Shown one piece after another: positions 35,693-45,095 of a stretch of 64,000 nt of DNA (the first letter of the stretch is position 1; each line of letters opens with the position of its first letter). The notes beneath the pieces were generated by a model. The model was not told the origin of the DNA. It ran no database searches and saw nothing but the letters and a program-made list of their open reading frames with translations. Source of the DNA: an uncultured Pelagibacteraceae bacterium (GTDB lineage: Bacteria > Pseudomonadota > Alphaproteobacteria > Pelagibacterales > Pelagibacteraceae); contig CACJJV010000004.1 in NCBI GenBank assembly GCA_902593845.1, positions 29,325-93,324 of the forward strand, in the 5' to 3' direction. Position numbers and translations under genes: made by a program.

Positions 35693-35720
35693 ATATAGAG
35701 ACTGGCTTTACTATTTCAAG
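35693..35720 (-). promoter_or_regulatory. sigma32 (RpoH)-type promoter of groES-groEL
   Basis: On the minus strand, CTTGAAA (35714-35720) and CTATAT (35693-35698) are separated by 15 bases. This matches alphaproteobacterial RpoH promoters (CTTGAA with a CYTATnT-like -10). The -35 half is identical to that found before hsp20. No CIRCE element is visible, so HrcA control is not indicated. Confidence 0.8.
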
Positions 35721-35789
35721 ATATAGTTAAAAATTAGTTGGTTAAAAAATAAGGGAATTTGTAGGTTTTATGGTTTATAGATTAATTTC

Positions 35790-36608
35790 ATGACTAAAAA
35801 TTTAGATAATGAAGGTCTAAGTTCTATAGCAGACAATTATCAGCTATTTTATGTTGACTTATGGGGGGTGGTCCATAATGGGGTTACTCTACACCTTGAA
35901 GCTATAAAAGCTCTTAAAGAAATCAATAAAAAAAGAAAGGACTATATTTTACTCACAAATGCACCCAGGCCTAACGATGCAGTTAAATCATTTTTAGAAA
36001 AACTAGGCATGGAGAAAGAAATCAGAGACCACGTTTTTACTTCTGGTGAGGCAGCTCTCATTTATTTAAAGAAAAATTTGATTAATAAAAGTTTTTATCA
36101 CGTTGGTCCACCAAGAGATTTTGATTTATTTAAAGAATTTAAAAAAATGAAATTAGATAATATAGAAAAAAGCGAATATATTTTATGTACTGGATTGTTT
36201 GATAATCATAATGAAGACTTAAATTTTTATAAAGATCTATTTGAAAAAAATATAAAAAAAAAGATGATTTGCACAAATCCTGATCTAATTGTGGACAGAG
36301 GAAACACTAGAGAATTTTGTGCTGGTTCTGTTGCAATGGTTTTTGAAAAAATGGGTGGAGAAGTTGTTTATTTTGGAAAACCTTATCCTGAAGTTTATAA
36401 TCAATCTATCGATAACAAAAATAAGAAAATTCTCTCCATAGGTGATAATTTAAATACTGATATAAAAGGAGCGAACCTTTTAAATTATGACTCTTTGATA
36501 ATTTCCAATGGAATTCATAAGGATGAGATTAAAGAAAAAGGAATTGAAAAAGTTGCAAAATCTTACGAAGCAATTTGTAATTATATTCAATCAGAATTGA
36601 AATGGTAA
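35790..36608 (+). CDS. HAD superfamily class IIA hydrolase (NagD-like)
   Basis: 272 residues. The first HAD motif is YVDLWGVVHNG with D23; the usual DxD is DLW, as in the TIGR01459-type alphaproteobacterial group. LLTNAPRP is motif II, a C2-type cap follows, and GKPYPEVYN with ILSIGDNLNTDIKGAN gives motifs III and IV. These enzymes are predicted phosphatases of small metabolites. The gene overlaps ribF by seven bases. In several alphaproteobacteria this HAD gene precedes ribF and ileS, as here; a role in flavin phosphate metabolism is possible but unproven. Confidence 0.88.
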   Translation: MTKNLDNEGLSSIADNYQLFYVDLWGVVHNGVTLHLEAIKALKEINKKRKDYILLTNAPRPNDAVKSFLEKLGMEKEIRDHVFTSGEAALIYLKKNLINKSFYHVGPPRDFDLFKEFKKMKLDNIEKSEYILCTGLFDNHNEDLNFYKDLFEKNIKKKMICTNPDLIVDRGNTREFCAGSVAMVFEKMGGEVVYFGKPYPEVYNQSIDNKNKKILSIGDNLNTDIKGANLLNYDSLIISNGIHKDEIKEKGIEKVAKSYEAICNYIQSELKW

Positions 36609-37528
36609 AATCAAAAAAAATATATAAAAATTTTAATATCAATCCAAGATACAAAAATTCAATTATATTGATTGGCAACTTTGATGGAGTTCACAAAGGA
36701 CATCAAAAATTATTCTCATTGGCTAAGAAATATAAAAAGAAATATTACTCAAATATTGGCGTGTTGACTTTTGAACCAATGCCAAAAATGTTTTTTAACA
36801 AGAATTTAGATAATTTTAGGATCTCTAATTTGCAGCAAAAAATTGATAATCTCAATAATTTTAATGTAGATTTTTTGATAATAAAAAAGTTTGATAGAAA
36901 ATTCTCAAAAATAAAATCTATAACTTTCATTAAAGAAATATTAGGTAAAAAGTTAAAACCCAAATTCATTTTTGTAAGTAATAATTTTAGATTTGGGAAT
37001 AAGAGAGAAGGTAACGTTAGACAGTTGGTTAAATTTGAAAGTATGTGTGGTTATAAGGTAATTAAACCACAACCACTGTTAACCAATAAAAAAATAGCAT
37101 CTTCATCGTTGGTCAGAAAACTTTTACAAAAAGGAAAATTAGAAAAAGCCAATAAAATTCTTAATAGAAACTGGTCAATTGTTGGAAAGGTTCAAAAAGG
37201 AAGACAGCTAGGAAAAAAAATCGGTTTCCCAACGGCAAACATTGATATCAAAGATTATGTTTTAGCTTGCCCAGGTGTATATGCAGTAAAAGTAAAAAGA
37301 TATGGCAAAAACAATTACATAAAAGGGATTGCAAATTTAGGCTATCGACCAACATTTAATGGAAAAAAAATATTATTGGAAGTTCATTTATTTAATTTTT
37401 CTGGAAATCTTTATAATAAGTATTTAACAGTAGAATTTAAAAAATTTATTAGAAAAGAAAAAAAATTTAAAAATGTCGACCTACTTAGAAAACAAATTAA
37501 AACTGACTTATTAATTGCAAAAAAATAA
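36602..37528 (+). CDS. ribF: bifunctional riboflavin kinase/FAD synthetase
   Basis: 308 residues. The N-terminal FMN adenylyltransferase domain has GNFDGVHKGHQ with HxGH at 31-34 and SSSLVRKLL as the second nucleotide motif. The C-terminal flavokinase domain has GFPTANI at 208-214 and the late catalytic Glu within ILLEVHLFNF. It converts riboflavin to FMN and then FAD, needed by many flavoproteins. It overlaps the HAD gene upstream by seven bases, and ileS begins one base after its stop. Confidence 0.96.
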   Translation: MVKSKKIYKNFNINPRYKNSIILIGNFDGVHKGHQKLFSLAKKYKKKYYSNIGVLTFEPMPKMFFNKNLDNFRISNLQQKIDNLNNFNVDFLIIKKFDRKFSKIKSITFIKEILGKKLKPKFIFVSNNFRFGNKREGNVRQLVKFESMCGYKVIKPQPLLTNKKIASSSLVRKLLQKGKLEKANKILNRNWSIVGKVQKGRQLGKKIGFPTANIDIKDYVLACPGVYAVKVKRYGKNNYIKGIANLGYRPTFNGKKILLEVHLFNFSGNLYNKYLTVEFKKFIRKEKKFKNVDLLRKQIKTDLLIAKK

Positions 37529-37529
37529 A

Positions 37530-40247
37530 ATGAGCAAATCTCAAATAAATCTTCCTAAAACTGCTTTTTCAATGAAAGCAAATTTGCCAACCCGAGAACC
37601 AGAAATTTTAAAGTTTTGGCAAAACATAAATCTTTATGATGAGCTAAGAAAATCGAGAAAGGGAGAAGAAAAATTTGTTCTTCATGATGGCCCTCCCTAT
37701 GCAAATGGTAATATACATATGGGAACAGCTTTAAATAAAATTTTAAAGGATATAATTGTGAGATTTCATCAGATGGATGGTAAAGATTCTGTTTATGTTC
37801 CAGGATGGGACTGTCATGGATTGCCAATAGAATGGAAAATTGAAGAGCAATACAAAAAAAATAAAAAAAACAAAAATGAAGTTCCAATCGTTGAGTTTAG
37901 GAAAGAGTGCAGAGCCTTTGCAGAAAAATGGATAGATATTCATAAAGATCAGTTCAAAAGGTTAGGAGTTGTAGGAGATTGGGATAATTATTACTCTACA
38001 ATGAGTTTTGATGCTGAAGCTCAAATAGTAAGAGAACTAGGTAAATTTTTAAAAGAAGGAAGTTTGTATAGAGGCTTTAAACCAGTTTTATGGTCTACTG
38101 TTGAAAAAACAGCTTTAGCAGATGCAGAAGTTGAGTATCAAGATCACAGGTCAGATACTATCTACGCATCATTTCCAGTTAAATCATCAAATATTAGAGA
38201 ATTAAATGATAGTGAAATAGTAATTTGGACAACAACTCCATGGACTATCCCGGCTAACAAAGCCTTGGCTTACAATGAAAGTCTCGATTATTTATTAATT
38301 GAGGTAAATGACAATGGAGACTTTAAAAATAAAAAAATTGTTATTGCAGATGCATTAATAGATACAGTTGTAAAAGATACCAAAATTCAAAGTTTCAAAA
38401 AGTTAAAAAGTTTCAAAGGTAGAGATTTAAAAGGAACAATATGCAATCATCCTTTTTTTAAACTTGGTTATGAATATGACATACCTATGTTGGAAGCACG
38501 TTTTGTTACTACAGAACAAGGCACAGGAATTGTTCATTGTGCACCAAGCCATGGTCCTGATGATTTTAATTTGTGTATGAATAATGGAATTAAAGCAATT
38601 GAAACAGTTGATGGCGATGGAAGATATACTAAAAATGTAGCACTTTTTGAAGGTATGCATATTTTTAAATCTAATTCAATTGTTATTGAAAAATTAAAAG
38701 ATCAAAAAAAATTATTATCGAGTGGAGAACTTGTTCACTCTTATCCTCATTCATGGAGGTCCAAAGCACCATTAGTTCACAGAGCAACTCCTCAGTGGTT
38801 TATTTCTATGGATAGTCATAAGCTTAGAAATAAAGCTTTAAAAGCGATTGATGAAACAACCTTTTATCCTAGCAAAGGAAAAGAAAGATTAAAATCGATG
38901 ATAGAGACAAGACCTGATTGGTGTGTCTCAAGACAAAGGGTATGGGGAGTACCATTACCTATTTTTATTAACAAGAATACAAGTGAGATTTTAGTTGATG
39001 ATGAGGTTTTTGATAATATTGCGAAAATTTATGAAAAAGAGGGATCTGATTGTTGGTTTTCGGATGATCCACAAAAATTTCTTGGAAAAAAATATAAAGC
39101 TGAGAATTTTGAAAAGTTAAGTGATATCGTAGAGGTATGGTTTGATAGTGGATCTACACATTCATTTGTATTGGAAAAAAGAAAAGATTTAAAGTGGCCT
39201 GCATCTATGTATCTTGAGGGCTCTGACCAACATAGGGGCTGGTTTCATTCATCTCTTCTAGAGTCTTGCGGAACAAGAGATCGTGCACCTTTTGAGACTA
39301 TTCTATCTCATGGTTTTGTAGTTGATGGCAAAGGTTTAAAAATGTCAAAATCTTTGGGAAATGTAATTGCGCCCGAAGATATCTTAAAAAGATATGGAGC
39401 GGATATACTTAGAATTTGGGTTGCTTCCTCAAATTATGCTGAGGATCTTCGAATAGACTATTCAATACTAGATCAGCACGCAGAGTCTTATAGAAAAATA
39501 AGAAATACATTTAGATATTTGCTTGGAAATCTTAATGATAATCTTGAACAAATAGATTTAGAAAAAATTAAAATTGAGGATTTACCCGAATTAGAGCAAT
39601 TTATGCTTTATAAAATTTATAATTTAAACTCTAAATTTAACAAGTATTTCAAAGATTATGATTTTCATAATTTGTATAAAGAATTATTGAATTTTTGTAC
39701 CGTAGATTTATCTGCTTTTTATTTTGATATAAGAAAAGATACTTTGTACTGTGATCCAATAAATTCCAAAAAAAGAAAATCTACACTTATATTATTAAAT
39801 GTTATTCTTAATTCTTTGATAAGATGGTTTGCACCAATATTGTCTTTTACAACTGAAGAGATTTATCAGCTTATTTCAAAAGACAAAAAGAGTATTCATC
39901 TTGAAAATTTTTTAAATGTTCCTGAAAAATTTAATAATTCAAACCTTAACTCTAAATGGGAACAATTAATCAAAATAAGGGATATTTGTAACCTGAGTAT
40001 TGAGCAAAAACGAGCAAGTAAAGATATAGGATCTAGTTTAGAGGCAGCATTAATTGTGAAATTAAATAATGAGAAACAGAAATTTTTGAAAAATATTGAT
40101 CTTTCAGAACTTTGTATAACTTCTTCAGTTAAAATTGAGAATAGTGATACAGATGAAGTAATTGTAGAAACAAGTAAAGCAAAAGGTGAAAAATGTCCAG
40201 TATGTTGGAAAATTAACAGCACACCCTGTGAAAGACACAAATTATAA
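37530..40247 (+). CDS. ileS: isoleucyl-tRNA synthetase
   Basis: 905 residues from the ATG at 37530 (MSKSQINLPKTAF). The frame opens at 37515, but those codons overlap ribF and add nothing conserved. The HIGH-type motif is PYANGNIHMG near residue 60, KMSKS is at 604-608, and the CP1 editing domain lies between. The C-terminal zinc-binding CPVCW with a later Cys in the CERH tail is present, so this is the bacterial type that edits valine. It sits in the conserved order HAD-ribF-ileS-lspA. Confidence 0.97.
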   Translation: MSKSQINLPKTAFSMKANLPTREPEILKFWQNINLYDELRKSRKGEEKFVLHDGPPYANGNIHMGTALNKILKDIIVRFHQMDGKDSVYVPGWDCHGLPIEWKIEEQYKKNKKNKNEVPIVEFRKECRAFAEKWIDIHKDQFKRLGVVGDWDNYYSTMSFDAEAQIVRELGKFLKEGSLYRGFKPVLWSTVEKTALADAEVEYQDHRSDTIYASFPVKSSNIRELNDSEIVIWTTTPWTIPANKALAYNESLDYLLIEVNDNGDFKNKKIVIADALIDTVVKDTKIQSFKKLKSFKGRDLKGTICNHPFFKLGYEYDIPMLEARFVTTEQGTGIVHCAPSHGPDDFNLCMNNGIKAIETVDGDGRYTKNVALFEGMHIFKSNSIVIEKLKDQKKLLSSGELVHSYPHSWRSKAPLVHRATPQWFISMDSHKLRNKALKAIDETTFYPSKGKERLKSMIETRPDWCVSRQRVWGVPLPIFINKNTSEILVDDEVFDNIAKIYEKEGSDCWFSDDPQKFLGKKYKAENFEKLSDIVEVWFDSGSTHSFVLEKRKDLKWPASMYLEGSDQHRGWFHSSLLESCGTRDRAPFETILSHGFVVDGKGLKMSKSLGNVIAPEDILKRYGADILRIWVASSNYAEDLRIDYSILDQHAESYRKIRNTFRYLLGNLNDNLEQIDLEKIKIEDLPELEQFMLYKIYNLNSKFNKYFKDYDFHNLYKELLNFCTVDLSAFYFDIRKDTLYCDPINSKKRKSTLILLNVILNSLIRWFAPILSFTTEEIYQLISKDKKSIHLENFLNVPEKFNNSNLNSKWEQLIKIRDICNLSIEQKRASKDIGSSLEAALIVKLNNEKQKFLKNIDLSELCITSSVKIENSDTDEVIVETSKAKGEKCPVCWKINSTPCERHKL

Positions 40248-40252
40248 ATAAA

Positions 40253-40723
40253 ATGTTAAAAAAACATTTAGTAGATTTTTCAATTATTATATTTATTTTT
40301 TTAATCGATCGAGTAAGTAAACTATTGATCATCGGCTCTCCAGAAACTTATGAACAATATGGCATTAGTGTTACATCTTTTTTAAATTTTAATTTGATTT
40401 GGAATGAAGGTATTGCTTTTGGTTTATTTTCTTTTGATGAAAAATTATATTATAATTTTTTGACAATCTTTATTTGTGTAATAACCGTCATTATTATTTG
40501 GTTAATGTTTAGATCTAGTGGATTTGAGAAGTTAAGTTATATTATGATAATAGGAGGCTCTCTTGGAAATATCTTTGATAGAATATTTTACTCTGCAGTA
40601 CCAGATTTTATAGATTTTCATATTAACAATTTTCATTGGTTTATATTTAATGTTGCTGATATATTCATTACTATAGGTATAATTTTTTTAATAAGTTTTG
40701 AAATATTTGGTAAAAAAAATTAA
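40253..40723 (+). CDS. lspA: lipoprotein signal peptidase (signal peptidase II)
   Basis: 156 residues with four membrane helices. The catalytic aspartates are in GNIFDRI (near residue 108) and FNVADIFITIG (near 135). LspA cuts the signal peptide from diacylated prolipoproteins. Several predicted lipoproteins in this window, including the next gene, would be substrates. The ileS-lspA pairing is widespread. The DUF3035 lipoprotein gene starts on the base after its stop codon. Confidence 0.95.
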   Translation: MLKKHLVDFSIIIFIFLIDRVSKLLIIGSPETYEQYGISVTSFLNFNLIWNEGIAFGLFSFDEKLYYNFLTIFICVITVIIIWLMFRSSGFEKLSYIMIIGGSLGNIFDRIFYSAVPDFIDFHINNFHWFIFNVADIFITIGIIFLISFEIFGKKN

Positions 40724-41035
40724 ATGAGGTTTATTAAGAATATTTTAATTATTTTGACTGTATCATCATTTTTGTTTTCTTGTGAAGGCTTTAAGTTGAA
40801 AAAAAAAGCTGACTCAGGTGAGGAATTTTTAATAGAAAAAAAGGATCCACTAGTTTTGCCTCCAGACTTTTCCGAATTACCAAAACCTAATGAACAACCT
40901 GAAACTGTTGATGAAGAGGTTAATATCAAATCTGTATTTGATGGAAAACAAAGTAGTACTGAGGAAGATAACAATCAAAACTCTTCAAAATCTAATATTA
41001 AAAAAAGTATTTCCGATAAAATTCAAAAACAGTAA
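40724..41035 (+). CDS. DUF3035/BamF-like outer-membrane assembly lipoprotein
   Basis: 103 residues. A signal peptide ends at the lipobox FLFSC (C20). The conserved block EEFLIEKKDPLVLPPDFSELPKP matches DUF3035, annotated in alphaproteobacteria as BamF-like, a small lipoprotein of the outer-membrane beta-barrel assembly complex. The tail beyond residue 65 is Ser/Asn/Asp-rich and probably disordered. Position after lspA is the usual alphaproteobacterial arrangement. It shares one base with the pgi start. Confidence 0.75.
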   Translation: MRFIKNILIILTVSSFLFSCEGFKLKKKADSGEEFLIEKKDPLVLPPDFSELPKPNEQPETVDEEVNIKSVFDGKQSSTEEDNNQNSSKSNIKKSISDKIQKQ

Positions 41036-42192
41036 TGCTGACAAAGAATCTCTTTTTTGAAAACTTTGAAAATAAAAAAATAAACTTAAAATTAAAAAGT
41101 TATTTGAAAGAACTAATTTCTTCAAAAAATGAAGTTATTAATTCTTTATCAAGAGGCTATAAATACAGTTACACCAAAAAATCAATCAAAAAGTTAAAAA
41201 GATATAAGGATATTAGAATTTTTGGTATGGGTGGATCTTCTTTAGGAGCAATGGCAATTTATGATTTCTTAAGACATAAAATAAATAAAAATTTTTATTT
41301 TCTTGAAAATTTAAATCAAAAAATAAAATTTCCAAAAAAAAAATATCTTAATTTAGTAATTTCAAAATCTGGAAATACATTGGAAACAATCGTCAATAGC
41401 AATTTATATATTAATAAAAACGATAAAAATGTTTTAGTTTCAGATAAAAAAGAGAGTATTTTAAGAGAGATAAGCATGAAGTTAAAATCAGATATTATTG
41501 ATCATAATAACTTTATTGGTGGAAGATATTCAGTTTTATCAGAGGTTGGTATGTTGCCAGCAGAATTAATGGGGTTGGACTCAAGGAAATTTAAAAAATT
41601 TGATAATTTAGTAGCTAATAAGAAATTTTTAAATTCATTAATAATCAATGTTTCAAATATTTTAGAATTAATTAAGAGAAAAAAATTTAACTCGGTAATT
41701 CTAAATTATGATGAAACCACTGAAAATTTTTTAAAATGGTATCAACAATTAGTAGCAGAAAGTTTAGGTAAAAAAGGAAATGGCATTTTCCCAATAATAT
41801 CAAATATGCCTAAAGATAATCATAGTTTAATGCAATTATATCTAGATGGTCAAAAAAATAATTTTTACACATTTTTTTATACAAAAGATCAAAATTACCA
41901 AAAGTTAAATCAAGATATCATTCCTGGCTCTTTAAAATTCTTAAAAAAAAAGAATTTGGGGGATATTCTTCATTCTAAGATTCTAGCAACAAAAAAAGTT
42001 TTTCAAAAAAAAAAGATACCTTTTAGAAGTTTTTATTTAAAATCTAAAAATGAGGAAGTCCTTGGTGAATTATTTACATATTTTATTTTAGAAACAATTC
42101 TTCTAGCTAAAGCTTTAAAAATAAATCCTTACGATCAACCGGCTGTTGAATTAATTAAAATAGAAACGAAGAAAATTTTAAAAAGTTCTTAA
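41035..42192 (+). CDS. pgi: glucose-6-phosphate isomerase (divergent, short form)
   Basis: 385 residues, shorter than the 540-550 of E. coli Pgi. The SIS-fold motifs are FGMGGSSLGAMAIYDFL and VISKSGNTLETI, and the family signature GGRYSVLSEVG marks the substrate site. A late YDQPAVELIK carries the base/Lys region. It interconverts glucose-6-phosphate and fructose-6-phosphate, probably mainly for gluconeogenesis and sugar-nucleotide supply in this lineage. Its stop shares TTAA with rsmD on the other strand. Confidence 0.88.
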   Translation: MLTKNLFFENFENKKINLKLKSYLKELISSKNEVINSLSRGYKYSYTKKSIKKLKRYKDIRIFGMGGSSLGAMAIYDFLRHKINKNFYFLENLNQKIKFPKKKYLNLVISKSGNTLETIVNSNLYINKNDKNVLVSDKKESILREISMKLKSDIIDHNNFIGGRYSVLSEVGMLPAELMGLDSRKFKKFDNLVANKKFLNSLIINVSNILELIKRKKFNSVILNYDETTENFLKWYQQLVAESLGKKGNGIFPIISNMPKDNHSLMQLYLDGQKNNFYTFFYTKDQNYQKLNQDIIPGSLKFLKKKNLGDILHSKILATKKVFQKKKIPFRSFYLKSKNEEVLGELFTYFILETILLAKALKINPYDQPAVELIKIETKKILKSS

Positions 42193-42752
42193 TTTGCAAA
42201 ATATACTTTAGAGACTCCATAGGTCCGAGTATCAAGAATATTAATTTTTTCGGTGATTACTATTTTATCTTTTTTATGTCTATGAATGATTAAAATACCA
42301 TCTTTTTTAAGAAGTTTTCTATAAATAATTTTTTCAATTAACATATTAATTTTCATTTCTTTGTATGGGGGATCAATAAAGATTATATCAAATTTTTTGT
42401 CAATTTTTTTGTCGGAGTCAAAATATTCAAAACAATTATCTTTAAATATTTGAAATTTTTTTTCATTTTTAAAAAGAAGAAGATTTTTTTCTAATACTTT
42501 AATTGCCTCAAAATAATTTTCAAAAAAATACACACACCCAGACTCTCTTGATAAACATTCTATTCCAAAAGATCCACAGCCAGAAAATAAATCTAAAATC
42601 GTAGAACCTTTTAAATTCACATTAATTTTTTTTGAATGTTCTAGAAGATTGAAAATTGACTCCTTTACTAAATCTTTTAAAGGTCTAGTGTTTTTATCTT
42701 TAGGTAATAATAACTTTTTTCCTTTAAATCTCCCAGAAATTATTCTCATCAT
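42189..42752 (-). CDS. rsmD: 16S rRNA (guanine966-N2)-methyltransferase RsmD
   Basis: 187 residues. MMRIISGRFKGKKL is the typical N-terminus, DLFSGCGSFGIECLSR the SAM-binding motif I, and IIFIDPPYKE motif IV, which marks amino-methyltransferases acting on guanine or adenine. RsmD modifies G966 of 16S rRNA late in 30S assembly. It overlaps purD by four bases and probably sits in the same transcript. Confidence 0.94.
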   Translation of the reverse strand: MMRIISGRFKGKKLLLPKDKNTRPLKDLVKESIFNLLEHSKKINVNLKGSTILDLFSGCGSFGIECLSRESGCVYFFENYFEAIKVLEKNLLLFKNEKKFQIFKDNCFEYFDSDKKIDKKFDIIFIDPPYKEMKINMLIEKIIYRKLLKKDGILIIHRHKKDKIVITEKINILDTRTYGVSKVYFAN

Positions 42753-44011
42753 GATATAATCTTAAAACCAATATCTTTTCTAAAATATCCATTTTGCCAA
42801 TTTAATTTTTTAATTAAACTTATGGCTTGATCTCTTCCAATTTTTAAATTGTCTGATTTAATTACAAAATTTAATACTCTCCCACCATTAGAGTGTATTT
42901 TTGAATTATTTATTTTAGTTCCGGCGTGAAAAATGTATTCATTATTCTGAAGCTTAATTTCTTTAAGACCATTTATTTCTAGATTATTTTTATATTTATC
43001 TGGGTATCCTTTTGAAGCTAGAACAATGCAAATACTCTTTTCTTCAAACCATTCTAAATTTATATCTTTTAAATTTTCATTTACAGTAGCAATTACAATG
43101 TCTAAAAAATCAGTTTTAAGTCTTGGAAGTATTGTTTGACATTCAGGATCACCCATTCTTACATTGTATTCAATCAAAAAAGGCTCACCATCTATAATCA
43201 TTAATCCTGCATATAGAAAACCTTTAAATTTGTTATTTATATCTCTTAAGCCTTTTAATGTTGGTTCTATTATTTTCTCTATTATCTTTTTTTCCAGTTT
43301 TTTACTTTCCAATCGAGAAGGTGAGTAAGCCCCCATTCCTCCCGTGTTTTTACCTTTATCTCCCTCTAAGGCTCGCTTGTGATCTTGAGCAGTTCCAAAA
43401 ATTTTATAATTGATGCCGTCAGAAATTATAAAAAAACTCATTTCTTCGCCTTTTAAAAATTCCTCAATTAAAATTTGTTTTGCTTCTCCAAACTTCCCTT
43501 TAAAAATTTCCTCAACTGCTTTCTTTGACTGATCATTGGTTTCACAAATATAGACACCTTTTCCTGCTGCTAAACCATCAGCCTTTACAACTATAGGAAA
43601 TTTACACTCATTTAAGAATGAAAGACTGTCTTGAATGTTATTGAAGACACCAAATTTTGCAGTGGGGATATTATATTTTTTGCATAAATTTTTCGTGAAA
43701 ATTTTTGAACCTTCAAGCTGTGAAGAAACACGATCTGGACCAAATACTTTTATTTTGTTTTGTGTTAAGAAATCGACTATTCCATCTACTAGTGGTTTTT
43801 CAGGACCTACTATTATTATGTCTATACCAAGTTCTTCTATAACTCTTTTTAATTCCTCAAAATTATTCAATTCAATCTCAATATTTTCTGCAATAAAGCT
43901 AGTGCCTGCATTTCCTGGAAAACAGTAAATTTTGTCAATATTTTTTGATTTTTTTAAAGATGTGCATATGGCATGCTCTCTACCACCGCTTCCTATTACT
44001 CCAACTTTCAT
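42749..44011 (-). CDS. purD: phosphoribosylamine-glycine ligase (GAR synthetase)
   Basis: 420 residues. GSGGREHAI at the N-terminus (8-16), the ATP-grasp block VVKADGLAAGKGV near 140-152, and NTGGMGAYSP with the metal-binding EYNVRMGDPECQ late in the chain are canonical PurD. It joins phosphoribosylamine and glycine in step two of purine synthesis. It is divergent from the DUF2093 gene, with a 24-base gap; xseA, often next to purD in alphaproteobacteria, is not here. Confidence 0.96.
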   Translation of the reverse strand: MKVGVIGSGGREHAICTSLKKSKNIDKIYCFPGNAGTSFIAENIEIELNNFEELKRVIEELGIDIIIVGPEKPLVDGIVDFLTQNKIKVFGPDRVSSQLEGSKIFTKNLCKKYNIPTAKFGVFNNIQDSLSFLNECKFPIVVKADGLAAGKGVYICETNDQSKKAVEEIFKGKFGEAKQILIEEFLKGEEMSFFIISDGINYKIFGTAQDHKRALEGDKGKNTGGMGAYSPSRLESKKLEKKIIEKIIEPTLKGLRDINNKFKGFLYAGLMIIDGEPFLIEYNVRMGDPECQTILPRLKTDFLDIVIATVNENLKDINLEWFEEKSICIVLASKGYPDKYKNNLEINGLKEIKLQNNEYIFHAGTKINNSKIHSNGGRVLNFVIKSDNLKIGRDQAISLIKKLNWQNGYFRKDIGFKIIS

Positions 44012-44035
44012 ATAATTATATATAAACTATAAATC

Positions 44036-44224
44036 ATGAAAAAATTAGCTAAATTAAAATATTTACCAAATAATTTCAAAATAATTGAAAATGGTGACTA
44101 TGTTATATGCGCAGTCTCAGGTAAAAAAATTTCTTTAGATAATTTAAATTATTGGAATGTGGAAACTCAAGAAGCCTATTATTCTTATAAAGAAGCTCAT
44201 CAAAAAAGAGAATCAGAAACCTAA
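44036..44224 (+). CDS. DUF2093 family small protein
   Basis: 62 residues. KLKYLPNNFKIIENGDYVICAVSGKKI followed by LNYWNVETQEAYYS matches DUF2093, a small alphaproteobacterial family with no known function, often encoded near lpxK and waaA or purD and xseA. A single Cys lies before the SGKKI motif. It is probably a cytoplasmic protein. Here it lies alone on the plus strand between purD and lpxL, with only four bases to the lpxL stop. Confidence 0.85.
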   Translation: MKKLAKLKYLPNNFKIIENGDYVICAVSGKKISLDNLNYWNVETQEAYYSYKEAHQKRESET

Positions 44225-44228
44225 ATTA

Positions 44229-45095
44229 TTATAATTTCCACCTATTATGTGTCCAAATCCATTGTTTTGGATTTGCGATAATCATTTTTTCTAAAATTTT
44301 ATTAAGTTCTAGTGTAATTTTTTCAACAGAGTCATTTTCAGAAAATTGAATATTATCAAAAATTCTAATTTTAAAATTATCATCTATTGATCTTTCTATA
44401 TTAATAGGAACTACTTCAGCATTAAATTTTTTGATAAATTGAGCTGGTATTGTAGTGGTGAGAGCTTCTTTACCAAAAAAATCACATTTTATTCCTTCTG
44501 ATACTCTTTGATCAATCATTAAAGCAATAGATGTCCCACTTTTGAACTCTCTAAGTAACTCTTTTGTACCTGAAATCCCTTTTTGAATTTGTTTTTTACA
44601 AATATAATTTTTTCTTATGTTTTCCATAAGTGGATTTAGAAATTTATTATTTAAGGGTCTATAAATCGCAGCTAAATCAATACCAGACTTTTCAATATGC
44701 ATTGCCATTAATTCAAAATTATCGAAATGTCCTGATATAAAAATCACTGGTATATTTTTTTGCTTTATTTTTTCCAACCCCTTTTGATTTTCTATAATAA
44801 TCTTTTTTTTAAATTTAGGAGATTGCCTAAAATTTTTGATAAAAATATATTCAGCAAAAATTTTACCATAAGTTGCCCACATACTGTTTACAATTTTTTC
44901 TTTTTCATTCTCATCTAATTCTGGGAAAGCTATAGTTAAATTAGAATGTGAAATTTTTTTCGATCTAAAATGGGGGCCAATTATTTTAAAAATAAAGCTT
45001 GAAAAAGATTTTGATAACTTTAGTCCTAAAATTTTAAATAATAAAAATAAAAAAATAATAAAAATAAACTGTATAAAATATTTAATTAATTTCAT
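44229..45095 (-). CDS. lpxL: LpxL-type lipid A acyltransferase (lysophospholipid acyltransferase family)
   Basis: 288 residues. One N-terminal membrane anchor (about 6-25) is followed by the HxxxxD/E-type catalytic motif in GHFDNFE, then IYRPLNNKFL and ALMIDQRVSEGI, as in LpxL/HtrB. The enzyme adds a secondary acyl chain to KDO-lipid A. It overlaps lpxK by 14 bases at its start and is the last gene of the lipid A block on this strand. Chain length and position specificity cannot be read from sequence. Confidence 0.88.
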   Translation of the reverse strand: MKLIKYFIQFIFIIFLFLLFKILGLKLSKSFSSFIFKIIGPHFRSKKISHSNLTIAFPELDENEKEKIVNSMWATYGKIFAEYIFIKNFRQSPKFKKKIIIENQKGLEKIKQKNIPVIFISGHFDNFELMAMHIEKSGIDLAAIYRPLNNKFLNPLMENIRKNYICKKQIQKGISGTKELLREFKSGTSIALMIDQRVSEGIKCDFFGKEALTTTIPAQFIKKFNAEVVPINIERSIDDNFKIRIFDNIQFSENDSVEKITLELNKILEKMIIANPKQWIWTHNRWKL

